DNA of 64,000 nt from Diplonema papillatum (GCA_030068145.1 JAPJBO010000731.1:52514-116513), one strand, 5' to 3'. Counted from the first letter of the stretch, positions 39,262 to 50,750 are shown. The notes: generated from the sequence alone by a model not told the origin. A program made the numbers and translations.

Positions 39262-39420
39262 CATTCGAATCCCACGGGGTTTTCCTGCGGGGTCTGCCGG
39301 TGAACCGCGTAGAGGCCGGGCCAACTGCCTCCTTCGCGATGAAGGACAAGCATCCGGAAGGGCAAGCTCGTCGTCGGTAAGGACGCGAAGCCGCAGTGCT
39401 CCTGGGAGTTCGAAATCGCT
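39262..39420 (+). pseudogene. Decayed third copy of GTPBP1-like exon 4
   Basis: CTGCGGGGTCTGCCGGTGAA, GGAAGGGCAAGCTCGTCGTC and AAGCCGCAGTGCTCCTGGGA follow exon 4 in order, with many substitutions and a frame-breaking deletion at GACAAGCATCCGG. Confidence 0.85.
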
Positions 39421-40655
39421 ACTCTTGTCGTCGACTTTGCTTGTACGATGATTGCGGCATAAAGCAGCGGCTCTCGCACCAAACGAAAAGACTGGCGTCG
39501 GCGCAGTACTCACAACCGGCGCGATGATGACAATGCCGATCTCTCGTCCTAGCGCTCTCCACGAACGCAAAAAAAAAAAAAAACATACCGATAAGCGCCG
39601 GGAGGTTTAGAACGTGTGTGAAGGTTCCTCGTCTCGTTGTGGTTTTGGTATCGCACAACGAAAAGCCAGGGTGCCAAGTGCAGCCACAGTGAACACAGTG
39701 ATCCGTGCTGTTTTTGTCGTGCGCGCGATGGTGGCTCAAGCACCCCTTCCCACTTTCCGCCGATCCTGCCAGCGATTGCGCGCATCCGTCTAGAGCGGAC
39801 GATCTTGGGTAGCTCACTCAATCACCACCCCGCTCCCCGCTTTTTGTAAAACATACCCTTTTGCGCTCCCGGCGCCGCGGCTGAGTGGTAGTTGGATGTG
39901 TTCCAATCTCAATCATTGCCCCTTCACTGGGGTTTTATGGTTGAGACGTCTGGACCTATTCGGGCGTCCTGCGGAAGGTGTCGACTACGAGAAAAAGAGA
40001 AGCAAAACAACAATGAAACAAGAACCCGCGGATTTCTTTTCTGGGCAAAAACCCCCCGTTTTCACGTTTCTTCGCGTGAAAAGAATAACGCAAAATGATT
40101 GTCGGCAACACAAAACTACGCATTTCTTTTCCAGCTCGGGACGAGGGGGAGTCTTTAGAATTCGCGACGTACTCGGCATGTCGTATGACAAGTAGTACGA
40201 CATGTTCGAACATGAGGTACTGCTCTTTTGGAATGTACCGTCATCGTACTGTGTAGGTACTTGGGATTATTGATTTGAAACGACGTAATTCATGTCTTAT
40301 TGTGGTAGCCCACCACCGATAGTCAATGGGAATTGCAGAAGCATGAGACTCATCAGGTCGTCGAACGCATTAGCGGGCTGGGTTCGCCCATGCCCATCAG
40401 CAGCTGAGTGTCGCTTGAAAATCTAATCTCTCAGACTGCGTTCGACTCTTGATTCGATGGTGATTGGCTTGCTGATTATTGTTGATCGAGTTGAATCGGT
40501 TTGAATCGAGAATGTGGCGTTCAACCCCGATCGATGCTCTGTTTGAAATCCTGGGTCCGAGAACGAGCATCGCATATCTTCTGGAATTGAATCGCAAGGT
40601 TTGATGAAATTGGATGGTGGTGGTCCAAACACCAACTACAAGGATGAGTGTACGG
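39421..40655. other. Non-coding stretch
   Basis: A14 run near 39570. 39990-40130 and 41040-41160 both have AACAAAACTACGCATTTCTT, also seen at 19820 and 52130 in part. No gene is supported. Confidence 0.45.
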
Positions 40656-40800
40656 GACACATCTTACCCGAGGATGTGGCAAACTCTCTCTGTGCAACGA
40701 GCTAGCTAAGCACCCGTCATGGTCGGCAGTCCCCACCTGGGTCGCAGTTTTGAGGCTCGTCCCGACCGAGACTCGCTCGCACGAACGTGGCGCGAATCAA
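40656..40800 (+). repeat. Dispersed repeat, inverted partner at 63620-63775
   Basis: GAGGATGTGGCAAACTCTCT, GTGCAACGAGCTAGC, CAGTTTTGAGGCTCGT and GAGACTCGCTCGCACG recur in order on the opposite strand near the end of the window. Both copies translate to GKLSLCNEL, so the repeat may derive from coding sequence. Confidence 0.7.
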
Positions 40801-42678
40801 CTGTCGCCCAGCGAAGCAATGCTGACGACTGCTGCCCCTGCAGGTGTACAAACAACTATAAACCTGGCCCACTGCCAATACTCCTATTGCAGGCACCTTG
40901 CGTGCTTCCAGTTGATCCATGGTGATTGATACCGGAAACCCGCACGCAAGGCAGCATTGCCTGTGGTTGGTTGCGTTCAAATGGCCTCGAAGGGCTGTCT
41001 TCATACAAGCAACCACGGCCTGGCAAAGCTGCTGGCACACCGCTACTACCTACCTGTTCCAAAAGAAAAAACCGAAAAACAAAACTAAAAAAAAAAAAAC
41101 AGCAACAAACGAAGGGAAACACCATGCTATGTCCATTTTTTAAACAAAACTACGCATTTCTTCTTTTTTTCTGCTGGGTATTACTTCGTTCTCCTACTCT
41201 TTTTGCTCCATCCTCTCCCCCCCCCGCATTCCCCCCATATTTTCGGGCGGAGCTCTGATCGTACGCGCAAACGTGGTTGGGTGGTTATCCACTGCCCTAA
41301 CCGCGCTATTTGCTGTATCGAAGGGGCAAACCCCTAAGAAGAGAGGTGGAGTCCATGACTGGAACGGCGGCAAACCCGCGAAAACGAACTTTCACCCTAG
41401 AAATGCATGCGCGAGCGGAGCTGGGTTGTTTCCCTACTGCGCGAGCGCGTGTAGCTGTCTACTGGACGTAGGTTGTGAACGAGGCGGGGTACATGTTGGC
41501 ATCACAAAGTAAGAACACCAAGAGAAATACACGAGGTAGCTGCTTTGACTCCGAATGGAAGGGAGGAAATACAGAGGTAAGGGGCAAATACAATACAAAC
41601 ACAATCTGATTCGTTCTTCGCTTACACCACCGTGTATTGTTCTCTCACTCAAGACTTTCGACCTGTGGTGTTTGTGTGTAATTGTCGTGTACACACGCAT
41701 GACCTCACGTCCGTTCAACACGTGGTTCGGTAGTTACAGCACTTGGGATCCCTTCGGTTCTTTGTCGGGCAGCATTTCGTCGAGCATTTCCTTTCAAGCT
41801 GGCGCTTATGTAAAAGTCACACACACACACAAGCGCAGACTAGTTAGTATTCGATACTAAAGGAACCTTTACGCCAACGGTCACCAGGAGGCTTTCTACC
41901 CCCGGATCCCTAAGCGAACTTGCACTCTAACACCAGCCGAAACATATGCCCTCGTGGGTGACCCCGCTTTTTTTTTTTACGGGCTCGTGTTAAGCGCAAG
42001 TGCCAAGCCCGAGGGCGTGCCATGCCTTGTTTTGCTTGGTTTGGAAAAATTGGTGGCCGCTGCTTGGCCTACGTAGGCCCGTGAAGCTAGGCTCCCGTGT
42101 GGCGGGGCTTTCCCGGTCACGCTTAAAACTGGGGCTAGCGACCGCTCGCCTGCCAGATCCATACGGATCCGCCGTACGAAGAGAAGAAAAGAAAGAAGAA
42201 AGAAGAAAAAGGCCGCTCCTGGTGACGGTCAACCACTGCTTGCAAAGCTTGCGTCGGAGGCAGCACAGTGCCACAACCCCGTCCGCTCTGCCTAGAACCA
42301 CCGACTACTAGCCCGTACGGCAAGAACCGACGAAGCGAGGGCGCTGCGTGAAGAAAAAGGAAGAGTCAATACCAATGACACTGCGTGCCAGGGATTGGCA
42401 TGTTTTGTTAAGCGTCTAGTCAACCTCCACGACCGCTTCGGAAGCTTCTTCCAAAGAAGAAGCGCGCGCAAGTACAAAGGTTTTGCTGGCTGTGTGTGTA
42501 CGAGCCGGCTGGTCCTGAACCCAGCCAAATCTTGCACGGGCCCTGCTGCGCACACCTCGCTTGTTTGAAAAAAAGAAAAGAAGAAACCTGGATCCCCAGG
42601 GATCGACGGCACACATACACACGAAAGAAAAAAACGAACGAACGTACGATATGTCGATGTTTATTCTCGTAGACAAAG
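40801..42678. other. Non-coding stretch with dispersed repeats
   Basis: 41515-41815 is the inverse of the 54335-54550 repeat (CAACACGTGGTTCGGTAGTT). 41866-41935 (CCTTTACGCCAACGGTCACC) has relatives at 14290 and 36118. A-rich and T-rich tracts occur at 41080 and 41970. No gene is supported. Confidence 0.5.
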
Positions 42679-42728
42679 CTGCGTTTAGACCGTCGTGAGA
42701 CAGGTTTGGGTTTACCCAACTGTTGGAG
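42679..42728 (+). rRNA. 28S rRNA-like fragment (3' region)
   Basis: TTTAGACCGTCGTGAGACAG + GTTTGGGTTTACCCAACTG matches the conserved large-subunit GACCGTCGTGAGACAGGTTAG segment followed by TTTTACCCTACTG. Flanks do not continue the rRNA. Confidence 0.75.
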
Positions 42729-42955
42729 GAGAGACCACCGGCGCATTTCGACAGAAGATCCATTTGCCGAAGTTCATCCGGAACAGTGATTTCTCCGTGA
42801 GTCTCGGGGCTCGAGGGGTCCACTGCAAGAAAAGAAAGAATAAGAATCCAATGGGTGTATGGGGGAGGGGGAGAGACGACGATAGTACCTCCGCCCGATG
42901 ATGGGGAGTGAGCGTGTCACTTTCCACCCGCCCTGAATGGGGAGTTTTTTTTTGT

Positions 42956-43150
42956 TGTATGAGCACCCGCGTTGTAGGAGGAGACTGCCAGTTGCGATAG
43001 ATCAAAGGAGGTAAATCCCACACGAAACTCAGGTAAATCTGTGTTTAGTGGGGGGCGTAAGCGTTCAACAAAAAAGACCCGCTTTGTAGTTGTACCGTTT
43101 TCTCCCTCTAGCCTCCTTCGAAATAATCACAACAGTCCCTCGAGTATTTT
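42956..43150 (+). mobile_element. Foldback MITE 'CACCTGC' family, copy 5
   Basis: GTATGAGCACCCGCGTTGTA ... CTCGAGTATTTT with shortened left arm; part of the tandem duplication. Confidence 0.7.
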
Positions 43151-43308
43151 ACAAGCACCTGCTACTGCAAGAAAAGAAAGAATAAGAATCGCAATTCGTC
43201 CGTGGGTGTATGGGGGAGGGGGAGAGACGACGATAGTACCTCCGCCCGATGATGGGGAGTGAGCGTGTCACTTTCCACCCGCCCTGAATGGGGAGTTTTT
43301 TTTTGTTG

Positions 43309-43501
43309 TATGAGCACCCGCGTTGTAGGAGGAGACTGCCAGTTGCGATAGATCAAAGGAGGTAAATCCCACACGAAACACAGGTAAATCTGTGTTTAGT
43401 GGGGGGCGTAAGCGTTCAACAAAAAAGACCCGCTTTGTAGTTGTACCGTTTTCTCCCTCTAGCCTCCTTCGAAATAATCACAACAGTCCCTCGAGTATTT
43501 T
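43309..43501 (+). mobile_element. Foldback MITE 'CACCTGC' family, copy 6
   Basis: Duplicate of copy 5. Confidence 0.7.
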
Positions 43502-43727
43502 ACAAGCACCTGCTTTGTAGGACATGCTTGAGGAGACTGCCAGTTGCGAAATATCAAAGCATAGTGTGGTGCTCATCGGCATGCCGGTGACTCCTCACTA
43601 TCGCAACAATATTTCAAGATCAAAGAAGGTAAACGTGCCGTAGCCCACGCGAAACACAGGTAACGCTGGGTTTAGTGGCGGGCGTAAGTGCTCAACAAAA
43701 AGCACAAGGCAGTCCCTCGAGTGTTTT
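43501..43727 (+). mobile_element. Foldback MITE 'CACCTGC' family, copy 7
   Basis: CAAGCACCTGCTTTGTAGGA ... CAGTCCCTCGAGTGTTTT, abutting copy 6; it has an insertion (GTGGTGCTCATCGGCATGCC) also present in copy 8. Confidence 0.7.
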
Positions 43728-45296
43728 TTTGTAGCTACGTGCAATGTGTGAGGAAACTGAACCGCCGAAGTAGGACCTTCTGATCGTGATCGTTTGTGCC
43801 AATTTTCCACCTGGAAACCACGTCCAGGATTCGGACTTAGGGTAGTGCGGTCAACGAAAACTCTAGTTTCCCTTTCTACTTTCTCCTACTCTCGCGGTGT
43901 ACGGTCTCCCGTCACCGAGTAAGAGACCAGCAGAAAGAGTCGAGAAAGTCGATCCCTTGTTATTCCATGCTTTATCATTCACGGTCGAACGCCTGCTTTG
44001 GGCACGCTGGTTTGTTCACAGAAACAAAGGTGGCCGCATGCGTATGGTACGCGTAAAGCGCTTTCATCCCAAACGAAGAGATCACTTGCAAGACACCAGT
44101 ACCACGGACACGGTTCCCAGACCATTCCGAGCACGCTCCTGAGTCACCGCCACCCATTCATTTCCGCCGCTCCAAGCCTCCCCCCACAGAATCTCGGGGG
44201 GACTCCCATGTGTGCAACTCTATCCCATAGCTCCCGCATGGATCCCCTCAGTGCCATCCCCCCATCCCCCCACCCCCCCCGAAACCAAGTTGTGCTCGCA
44301 CCGGAACAGGACTGAAAATGCCCATCCAAAGGACCCACCGATGAGCTCTGACTTTGGTTTGGTCTGCGTTCAAGAGCGAAACCTGAGGCGAATAACGAGG
44401 TGCACACAACACCGCGGTGAAAAAACACAGGGGGGCTAGTCCCTCAAGGTTTCATACCCCAGCCGTACACTCCCCTTTTTAACCCATTTTACCTCTTTCT
44501 ATCTTGCATCCCGTTCCTAGACAACATCTTCCTCGAAGAAGAACTTGATGCTAGCATTAACCATGCATGAGAGGCAGTGCTCTGCCTAAGCATTAATGCG
44601 GGAGTGACCCCGATCGCACAAAAGACCGCACAAACACTCCCAGGAGAGTCCGCCGTGCATCGTTCTTCCAACCCGTTTTCACATTTCTACTGAAATCGAA
44701 ATCCCCGGGGTTCTCTCGCTCCCTTCCATTCGGAGTCAAAGCAGCTATGTCAAGTATTTTGAATTTGCACCCGCTTTGCAGGGATATTCGAGGTCGCAAG
44801 CCTGAGAAGGGTTGCATGGGGGTCAGCTTTCCGACCTGGCAAGAAGCGACGTAGTCGGTAGCGACGTATGCAGCCTATCGTCACAGATTGTTGCTGCGTG
44901 TCAAGTTCAAACTACCACCACCGCGACTTTTTTCTTTTTTTAGTACTAACAATCTTGTGGGTTGCCCTACAATGTATTGTGCAGGCTAAAACGACATAGG
45001 CAGCGTGTTTTGGTGGTTGATCAGATTTCCTTACCTGAATACACACAGGGTAAATACAAGTGGGAAAACGATCAACCGGCACGCACAAAAAAGTGCAGTC
45101 AAATCCGATAGCCCAGTTAGCCCAGTCCTTTGCTTATTTTCACATTCCGACCCATATTATTATGGGCGTGTGCTTCCACGTTGAAGGTCTGCCTGCTGTG
45201 CCCTTACGCGGGTGAACACCAGCCTCAGAAGAGCCGTCCGTGGGCAAAAGTGCACCCCCCTTTCCTTTCTCGATAATATTTTTTGAAGTGAATTTC
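43728..45296. other. Non-coding stretch with dispersed repeats
   Basis: 43735-43775 repeats the GCAATGTGTGAGGAAACTGA element of 20030. 44490-44600 repeats the GCATCCCGTTCCTAGACAAC element of 28960 and 61400. 44940-45092 is an inverted copy of the hairpin repeat at 11590. No gene is supported. Confidence 0.5.
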
Positions 45297-45488
45297 CCTT
45301 ATATCCCACCACTTCAAATTTTGTTCCCTTATATCCCAATGGGACAACAAATTTTGTTCCCTTATATCCCAATGGGATTACCTTGGGCAAGGCAATCCCA
45401 TTGGGATATAAGGGAACAAAATTTGTTGGTTGGGATATAAGGGAACAAAATTTGTTGTCCCATTGGGATATAAGGGAACAAAATTTGT
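45297..45488. repeat. Large foldback of 'TTCCCTTATATCCC' units
   Basis: Three plus-orientation units (TTTTGTTCCCTTATATCCCA) face three inverted units (TGGGATATAAGGGAACAAAA), with the centre near 45385 at CCTTGGGCAAGG. Same design as 47054-47190. Confidence 0.95.
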
Positions 45489-45900
45489 GGGGGTCAAAGT
45501 GACTATTCGAGGACGTTTGGTGCCGTTGAAACAAAAAAAATCCAAATCTGAGGCTGCGTTTACCTCCAAAATGAGGTTTCAATTTCTCAAATTTCACTGC
45601 CACTTCGGCCCTTGTGGTCATGCGGCCAGAGGAAGAGGAAGCAACCGTCGTAACAAGATTGGCAGCGGGACCAGCAATTTCAATTCTGGAAGCAGTCAGC
45701 ACATGTTTAGCACTGCCCTACTTCGCATCCGGTTGCGCTGCAGCTTCTTGCATGTTTGCGTGTTTTACGGTACGGATAAATTGGCCGATTTTTCCCATCT
45801 GCATGAGCCCCGCGTGCTCCCGTATCCTTTTTTACACTCTGCTCAACGACGCCTTTTCTTTTCATGAGGGCAAAGAGGGAAGGGAGGGGTAATATTGCAT
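45489..45900. other. Possible exon or open frames on both strands
   Basis: The plus frame VVMRPEEEEATVVTRLAAGPA... (45614-45892) and the minus frame IEIAGPAANLVTTVASSSSG... (about 45672-45563, with a GGAG|GTAAAC donor-like end) are both protein-like. I cannot choose between them. Confidence 0.25.
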
Positions 45901-46058
45901 CGTCCTGCGTAAGTCATCTGCACCATGATCGACGGAATTCGCTCTCTAAGTACGGAGTCAAGTCTCGTCTGTATACGCGATGCGGTTTACCGAAGCCATC
46001 GAGCGCCACGGCCAGGGATGGATACGTTTACTCGCTGATCGATGCTACGGCAGTTCCG

Positions 46059-46190
46059 CAAACCCACTATGCAGCCTGAGTTCAGCCCCGCGCATCTGCG
46101 CTCACAAGGCAACCCATGATCACTTCGGTGTGAGGGATCAGTCCTGACCGAGCCTAATGCCTGCCGGGCGCCTGCTCCGTTGCGGTGTTT
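46059..46190 (+). repeat. Structured 130-bp repeat, copy 1
   Basis: GCAGCCTGAGTTCAGCCCCG ... CTGCTCCGTTGCGGTGTTT. Contains a TTCG-loop hairpin (TCACTTCGGTGTGA). Possible non-coding RNA or pseudogene; family not recognised. Confidence 0.7.
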
Positions 46191-46330
46191 GCTTTTCTGA
46201 CCAATGCGTTCCACGTCTGAAGGGTCCTTGCGTTAAGTTCGCGCCTTCTGTGGGTATACAGACTTGATCACGACTTTTGGAAACGAAGCTTACTCTTGAG
46301 ATCCGGTGTGGAGGGCCATCGTTACCTGAC

Positions 46331-46464
46331 AAAACCCACTCATGCAGCCTGAGTTCAGCCCCGCGCATCTACGCTCACAAGGCAACCCGTGATCACTTCG
46401 GTGTGAGGGATCAGTCCTGACCGAGCCTATTGCCTGCCGGGCGCCTGCTCCGTTGCGGTGTTTT
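46331..46464 (+). repeat. Structured 130-bp repeat, copy 2
   Basis: About 96% like copy 1, 271 bp downstream; flanking sequence differs. The TTCG hairpin is unchanged. Confidence 0.7.
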
Positions 46465-46734
46465 GAAAACTTGGTAACTTTGTGCTCAGCGGTCCTACGA
46501 ATCATGTTCCACGTCCTGTGATTCGTACTTTCAAACTTAATCCATGAATCATGTTCTACCTCCTGTGATTCGTGTGGACTGTTAACAACCTTGTACCTTC
46601 GTACAGCAGGACAGGTTCTGCATCTGTTCATTGGGTAACTAATTTTGTTCCCGTTTTTCCCATTGAAAGAAACCAAGGACCTAGAAGACCCACCCTTCCT
46701 GTTGATCTTGCAGCACCAACCGCCAGGGCTTGGT

Positions 46735-47045
46735 CTGGTCAGGCAGTCCAGGCTGGTCGGACTCTGGGTCAGCCGGACTAGACTGGTCAGGCTCCAGCCT
46801 CCAGCCTCCAGCCTGCCAGGCTTGTCGGACTGTCGGGTCTGTCCAGGCTGTCCGGGCTGTCTGGTCAGACCGGGCTGGTCGGACTGACCGGTCTGGTCAA
46901 GCTGTCCAGGCTGTGGTCTGTCCAGGCTGTCTGGTCAGTCCGGGCTGGTCGGACGGACCGGTCTGGTCAGGCTGTCCAGGCTGTCCAGGGTGTCCAGGCT
47001 GTCTGGTCCAGGCTGGTCGGACTGACTGGTCTGGCCAGGTTCTGT
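46735..47045 (+). repeat. 'CTGGTCAGGCTGTCCAGG' minisatellite
   Basis: Irregular repeats of GGTCTGGTCAGGCTGTCCAG with 9- to 40-bp spacing. Adjacent to the 47054 foldback; a short inverse relative adjoins the 30-bp array at 14990. Confidence 0.9.
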
Positions 47046-47053
47046 GGTCAACT

Positions 47054-47190
47054 AATTTTGTTCCCTTATATCCCAATGGGACAACAAATTTTGTTCCCTT
47101 ATATCCCAATGGGATTGCCTTGCCCAAGGCAATCCCATTGGGATATAAGGGAACAAAATTTCAAGTGTTGGGATATAAGGGAATTACACC
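47054..47190. repeat. Second 'TTCCCTTATATCCC' foldback
   Basis: Perfect centre GATTGCCTTG-CC-CAAGGCAATC at 47112-47133, with arms of CCCTTATATCCCAATGGGAT. Confidence 0.95.
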
Positions 47191-47288
47191 ATTTTTTTAA
47201 TAGTACATCTGTACTGCCGGGAGCATTTCCGGAACAACGGTTGCACACGAAAGAGAAAACGAAGCCAACGAAAAAGTGCTAATACAGG

Positions 47289-47289
47289 A

Positions 47290-47322
<33 letters not shown>
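47289..47322 (+). repeat. Poly-C tract
   Basis: About 34 uninterrupted C. Length in the assembly may be unreliable. Confidence 0.9.
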
Positions 47323-47323
<1 letters not shown>

Positions 47324-47330
47324 ACCCCCC

Positions 47331-47487
47331 AGACTCACACCGCAGTCCTGTCTGCAGACACTCAGGTTCCACGCTGATGATGGTCCGCCTTCTGTGTCCG
47401 TGGCTTAAAGGACCGAAACACGGCGCAGACGGGACCAGTGCGGTGTTGAGCACATACCCTTTCCAAGCACGTTCTTGCAATCCCCCC
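47331..47487 (+). repeat. 157-bp direct repeat, copy 1
   Basis: GACTCACACCGCAGTCCTGT ... CGTTCTTGCAATCCCCCC; follows the C34 tract. Identical to 47830-47986 as far as I can read. Confidence 0.95.
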
Positions 47488-47829
47488 ATTCCAGTAGGGT
47501 ACTTCGCGTAACGCGACTTGCTGCCCTCAGCACGCAGGATTACTTCCTCGCACTCTTTTCCTTTTGGTACTTCAACCATTGGTGCTGCACACGGCAACCC
47601 CATGTCCACTGTGCTCTGCGGAGTTTACTTCGCAGATTGCCACCGTAAAAAGAAGACAAGTCAGTGCTGCCTAGCGAGTCGCAGTCACAATCAGGGCGAG
47701 TGCCCTGAGTTTTTTAACTGATTGCTCAGACACGGTTGTAGGGGCCTTCTCCCCGTGACGGATTCGCCTGTGCTCTAGTAGCACGGGTGGTCCTGGCTGT
47801 GACGAGCTACGAACAGCCGCCTGACAAAC

Positions 47830-47986
47830 CAGACTCACACCGCAGTCCTGTCTGCAGACACTCAGGTTCCACGCTGATGATGGTCCGCCTTCTGTGTCCG
47901 TGGCTTAAAGGACCGAAACACGGCGCAGACGGGACCAGTGCGGTGTTGAGCACATACCCTTTCCAAGCACGTTCTTGCAATCCCCC
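47830..47986 (+). repeat. 157-bp direct repeat, copy 2
   Basis: Second copy, ending in a C15 tract. A diverged third relative is at about 48225-48315 (CACTTATACCATTCCCAGAC). Confidence 0.9.
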
Positions 47987-47996
47987 CCCCCCCCCA

Positions 47997-48747
47997 GAGA
48001 CACATGAGAGGCAAGTAGCGCCTGAACACGAAACTAAGATTTTCCCCCCAGAGAGGTTTATACCCTGTACACGCGAAGCACAAGAAATGTTTGCCTCATC
48101 ATTTTCAGCATCTTTGGTCAGTTGATGCTGATCGTCCGTTGCTTCGTTTATCAGAGCAAGCCCCAACTCCGGAAATGTTCCCCCGCACATCTTTCACTCC
48201 ATCTGCTGCGGCCTGCTTCCACCTGGTGGATACAGTCGACCGAAAGAGCGGGCCACAGCTGAGAGGGAACGGTGTGGAACACTTATACCATTCCCAGACA
48301 CCTTCTCGCAACCCTTTCTCCGTATGCAAAGCCCCCAACACAAAGCAGTCTAACAACCCCCCTCGCCTTTAGAATGCAAGCAAAACAAAAGGGCCCATTC
48401 CCCGCCTATGCGAGGAAGGGGTTGTTCTATTGTTTTATTCTTGTCAGTACCTCAGCACTTGTGGGAATATTGACACGAAGTGCGACTCTTTGCTGGAGAC
48501 CTTGTGCAACTGAGGTGAAAAGAGGGGAAGCATCCCTTAAACAGCCTCGAGGTGTCCTCCCGTCCGGACCCAACCTGCGGAAAATACGATTGTTACCATT
48601 TGCGCACTTAGCCATGGTTAAGAAGACGTACGAAAACCGAGACCCAAATATGGCTCAAAGCATCTGCAGAATAACAACGAAAAGCCTCCAGGCGAACGTT
48701 CGTTTTCACATTTCTCCGACTCAAACAATCCGGTTTCGCATCTCTTT
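47997..48747. other. Non-coding stretch
   Basis: 48645-48720 (GCTCAAAGCATCTGCAGAAT + AACACGAAAAGCCTCCAGGC) recurs at 50430-50485. No gene is supported. Confidence 0.5.
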
Positions 48748-49049
48748 CAGGGCTTACGCTCCACGTGTGGAACGTGTGGATTTCCACACGTTAATTCTTT
48801 TTGGTCCCCCCACGTGTGGATCCACAGGTACCACATGTGGATTTTGTTTTTTTGGTCCACATGCAGGGGAGTCTAGGCCCACTAGTGGTCAAGGCCGCAC
48901 AGCCAGGTGTCGCCAAGTCCCAGTAGCTACCTAGCGACGCTATTTTTTGCCGTTGCACATGAGGGGCAAGGTTTTTCCCCTCGAACCTTAAGCGCCCACA
49001 TGGGACCACACGTGTTTTCTCTGAGACCACAAACGGAGCGTAAGCCCTG
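48748..49049 (+). mobile_element. hAT-type MITE, copy 3 (302 bp)
   Basis: CAGGGCTTACGCTCC ... GGAGCGTAAGCCCTG, same internal CCACACGTG palindromes as copies 1 and 2. No 8-bp duplication visible. Confidence 0.85.
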
Positions 49050-49469
49050 CATAAGCGCCCGGGAAAACGGTGGTCTCTTCGGAACCACGCGCACGGCTTG
49101 CAAAGTCATCGAACTGATGGGGGGATGAGAGTTTTTGTGTCAAACAAATGCAATTTGGCAAGAACAAAAACCGATCGATGGCAGCGTACTATCCTCGCTC
49201 CCGTTAGATGAACAAAACAGGTTTGAAGGAAGTGCGCACAACACAAACCACCCACTCCTACCCCTTCCACAACCACGCAGTGAACATCGAAGGGTGCCCT
49301 ACAAAGGATGGTCGGAGATTTGAGCAAGAAACATTCCGGCACAGTACGATGCTGTGCACGTGGGGCATCGAAAGAGAATGCACACCTCCGCAGGTCTGGA
49401 TGTGGAGATCTGAAGTGGTAGCAAGCGGGTCATCGGGGCTTCTTGCAATACCGTGCATGCTTGCCGCAG

Positions 49470-49635
49470 TCTATGGCAGGCTATCATAGGCTACCATAGG
49501 CTATCACAGGCAAGCATAGTCTATCTGCAGTCTATGACAGGCTATCATAGGCTATCACAGGCAAGCATAGTCTATCTGCAGTCTATGACAGGCTATCATA
49601 GGCTATCACAGGCAAGCAGTCTATCTGCAGTCTAT
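49470..49635 (+). repeat. 51-bp minisatellite of 'AGGCTATCACAGGCAAGC'
   Basis: CTATCTGCAGTCTATGACAG + GCTATCATAGG recurs every 51 bp, three copies, built from shorter CTATCAYAGG units. Related short runs occur at 36690-36830 and 37350. Confidence 0.9.
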
Positions 49636-50091
49636 TAGTCGTGGATCCGGCTCTGGCACGGCATCGATGCATCGACCCGATGACTTACTGAACTTCATGC
49701 AAACATCTTTTTTTACACATATGTGTGCGTGCGCGCGGCTGATTCTGTCGCAAATTGTAAGCACCACACCAGTACGAACCCACCCCAGTCCGCTTTCTTT
49801 TTTTTCTCGCCTCTTTTCTTTTTTTGTTGAACGGGAAAAACTCGGGAAGGTGTGACTGGCATTCTTTGATCATAGGGCTAGTTCAGGAGTGCTACCATTT
49901 ACCGGGATATTACTGGTCGTCGAAGCCAGCCCCACCCCGAATTCTTCTGGTGTCGATTCGAGGTGGTCGTGCTCGTCTAGCCATGCGTCTGCTCCTATTC
50001 CCTCAGAAAACTGCAATCTTTTATCCCCGAGGTTTTATGATCCCGCAATCGAACCAGGTTGGAATACCTAAGCACATACAGAAGTGCTCGT

Positions 50092-50095
<4 letters not shown>
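49636..50095. other. Non-coding stretch
   Basis: 49640-49680 (GTGGATCCGGCTCTGGCACG) faintly recalls the start of 5.8S rRNA; not convincing. T-rich tracts around 49800. Confidence 0.35.

Positions 50096-50187
<92 letters not shown>
50096..50187 (+). repeat. (GA)n microsatellite
   Basis: About 46 perfect GA units. Confidence 0.98.
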
Positions 50188-50188
<1 letters not shown>

Positions 50189-50749
50189 TTGAGGTTTATT
50201 CCCCGTTGCGCACGATAGTCTTTCGCCTTGTCGACTCCACCGTCATTGATGATCAGTTGATGCTGGTTGGCCCGTATTCTCGTCCGGTCCCTGTACGACC
50301 CGAACTCCGGGGACGTTCCTTCTATTTGTAATCGTTTCGTGGGCGCCGCCGAAGCTTTACCAGCTTCGGCTGACACCATCTGCGCACTTAACCATGGTTG
50401 AGGAGACGACTGGAAGCATAGACACAAAGATAGCTCAAAGCATCTGCAGAATAACACGAAAAGCCTCCAGGCAAAAAAACCCGTTTTCACATTTCTTCGT
50501 TTCACAAAAAAAAGGCTCCTCACGGCGCTATAGCCACGAGTTGCAGCCCCGGCTATTTTCCTCCGACAATCTGTACTGATCTGCACTCTCCCGTTGTTCC
50601 GGAAAAGCCGAAAGGAAAAGAACGAAACAACAGGAACGAGACACCAGCGCGAACGAAGGAAACAGTGCTTTCCGATAGTCTGGCTTTTCCCCGAGAAGAA
50701 GACAAAAGAAGAAGTAGATGATGGAAGAAGAAGAAATGCCAGAGGGGCT
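50188..50749. other. Non-coding stretch
   Basis: Shares AACACGAAAAGCCTCCAGGC and nearby sequence with 48670. No gene is supported. Confidence 0.4.
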
Positions 50750-50750
50750 A

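Larger units (their letters stand above)
42824..43510 (+). repeat. Tandem duplication of about 345 bp including two MITE copies
   Basis: CTGCAAGAAAAGAAAGAATA ... CTCCGCCCGATGATGGGGAG ... CTCGAGTATTTTACAAGCAC occurs twice, starting near 42822 and 43164. The second has a 12-bp addition (GCAATTCGTCCG). Nearly identical, so recent. Confidence 0.9.

Noticed and set aside
43897..44142. Possible small gene near 43.9 kb
   Set aside because: Ordinary composition but no start context, splice sites or homology; equally long frames occur by chance in this GC range.
49636..49680. 5.8S rRNA fragment
   Set aside because: GGATC...GGCTCTGGCA...CATCGATG is suggestive but the spacing is wrong and the match is too short.
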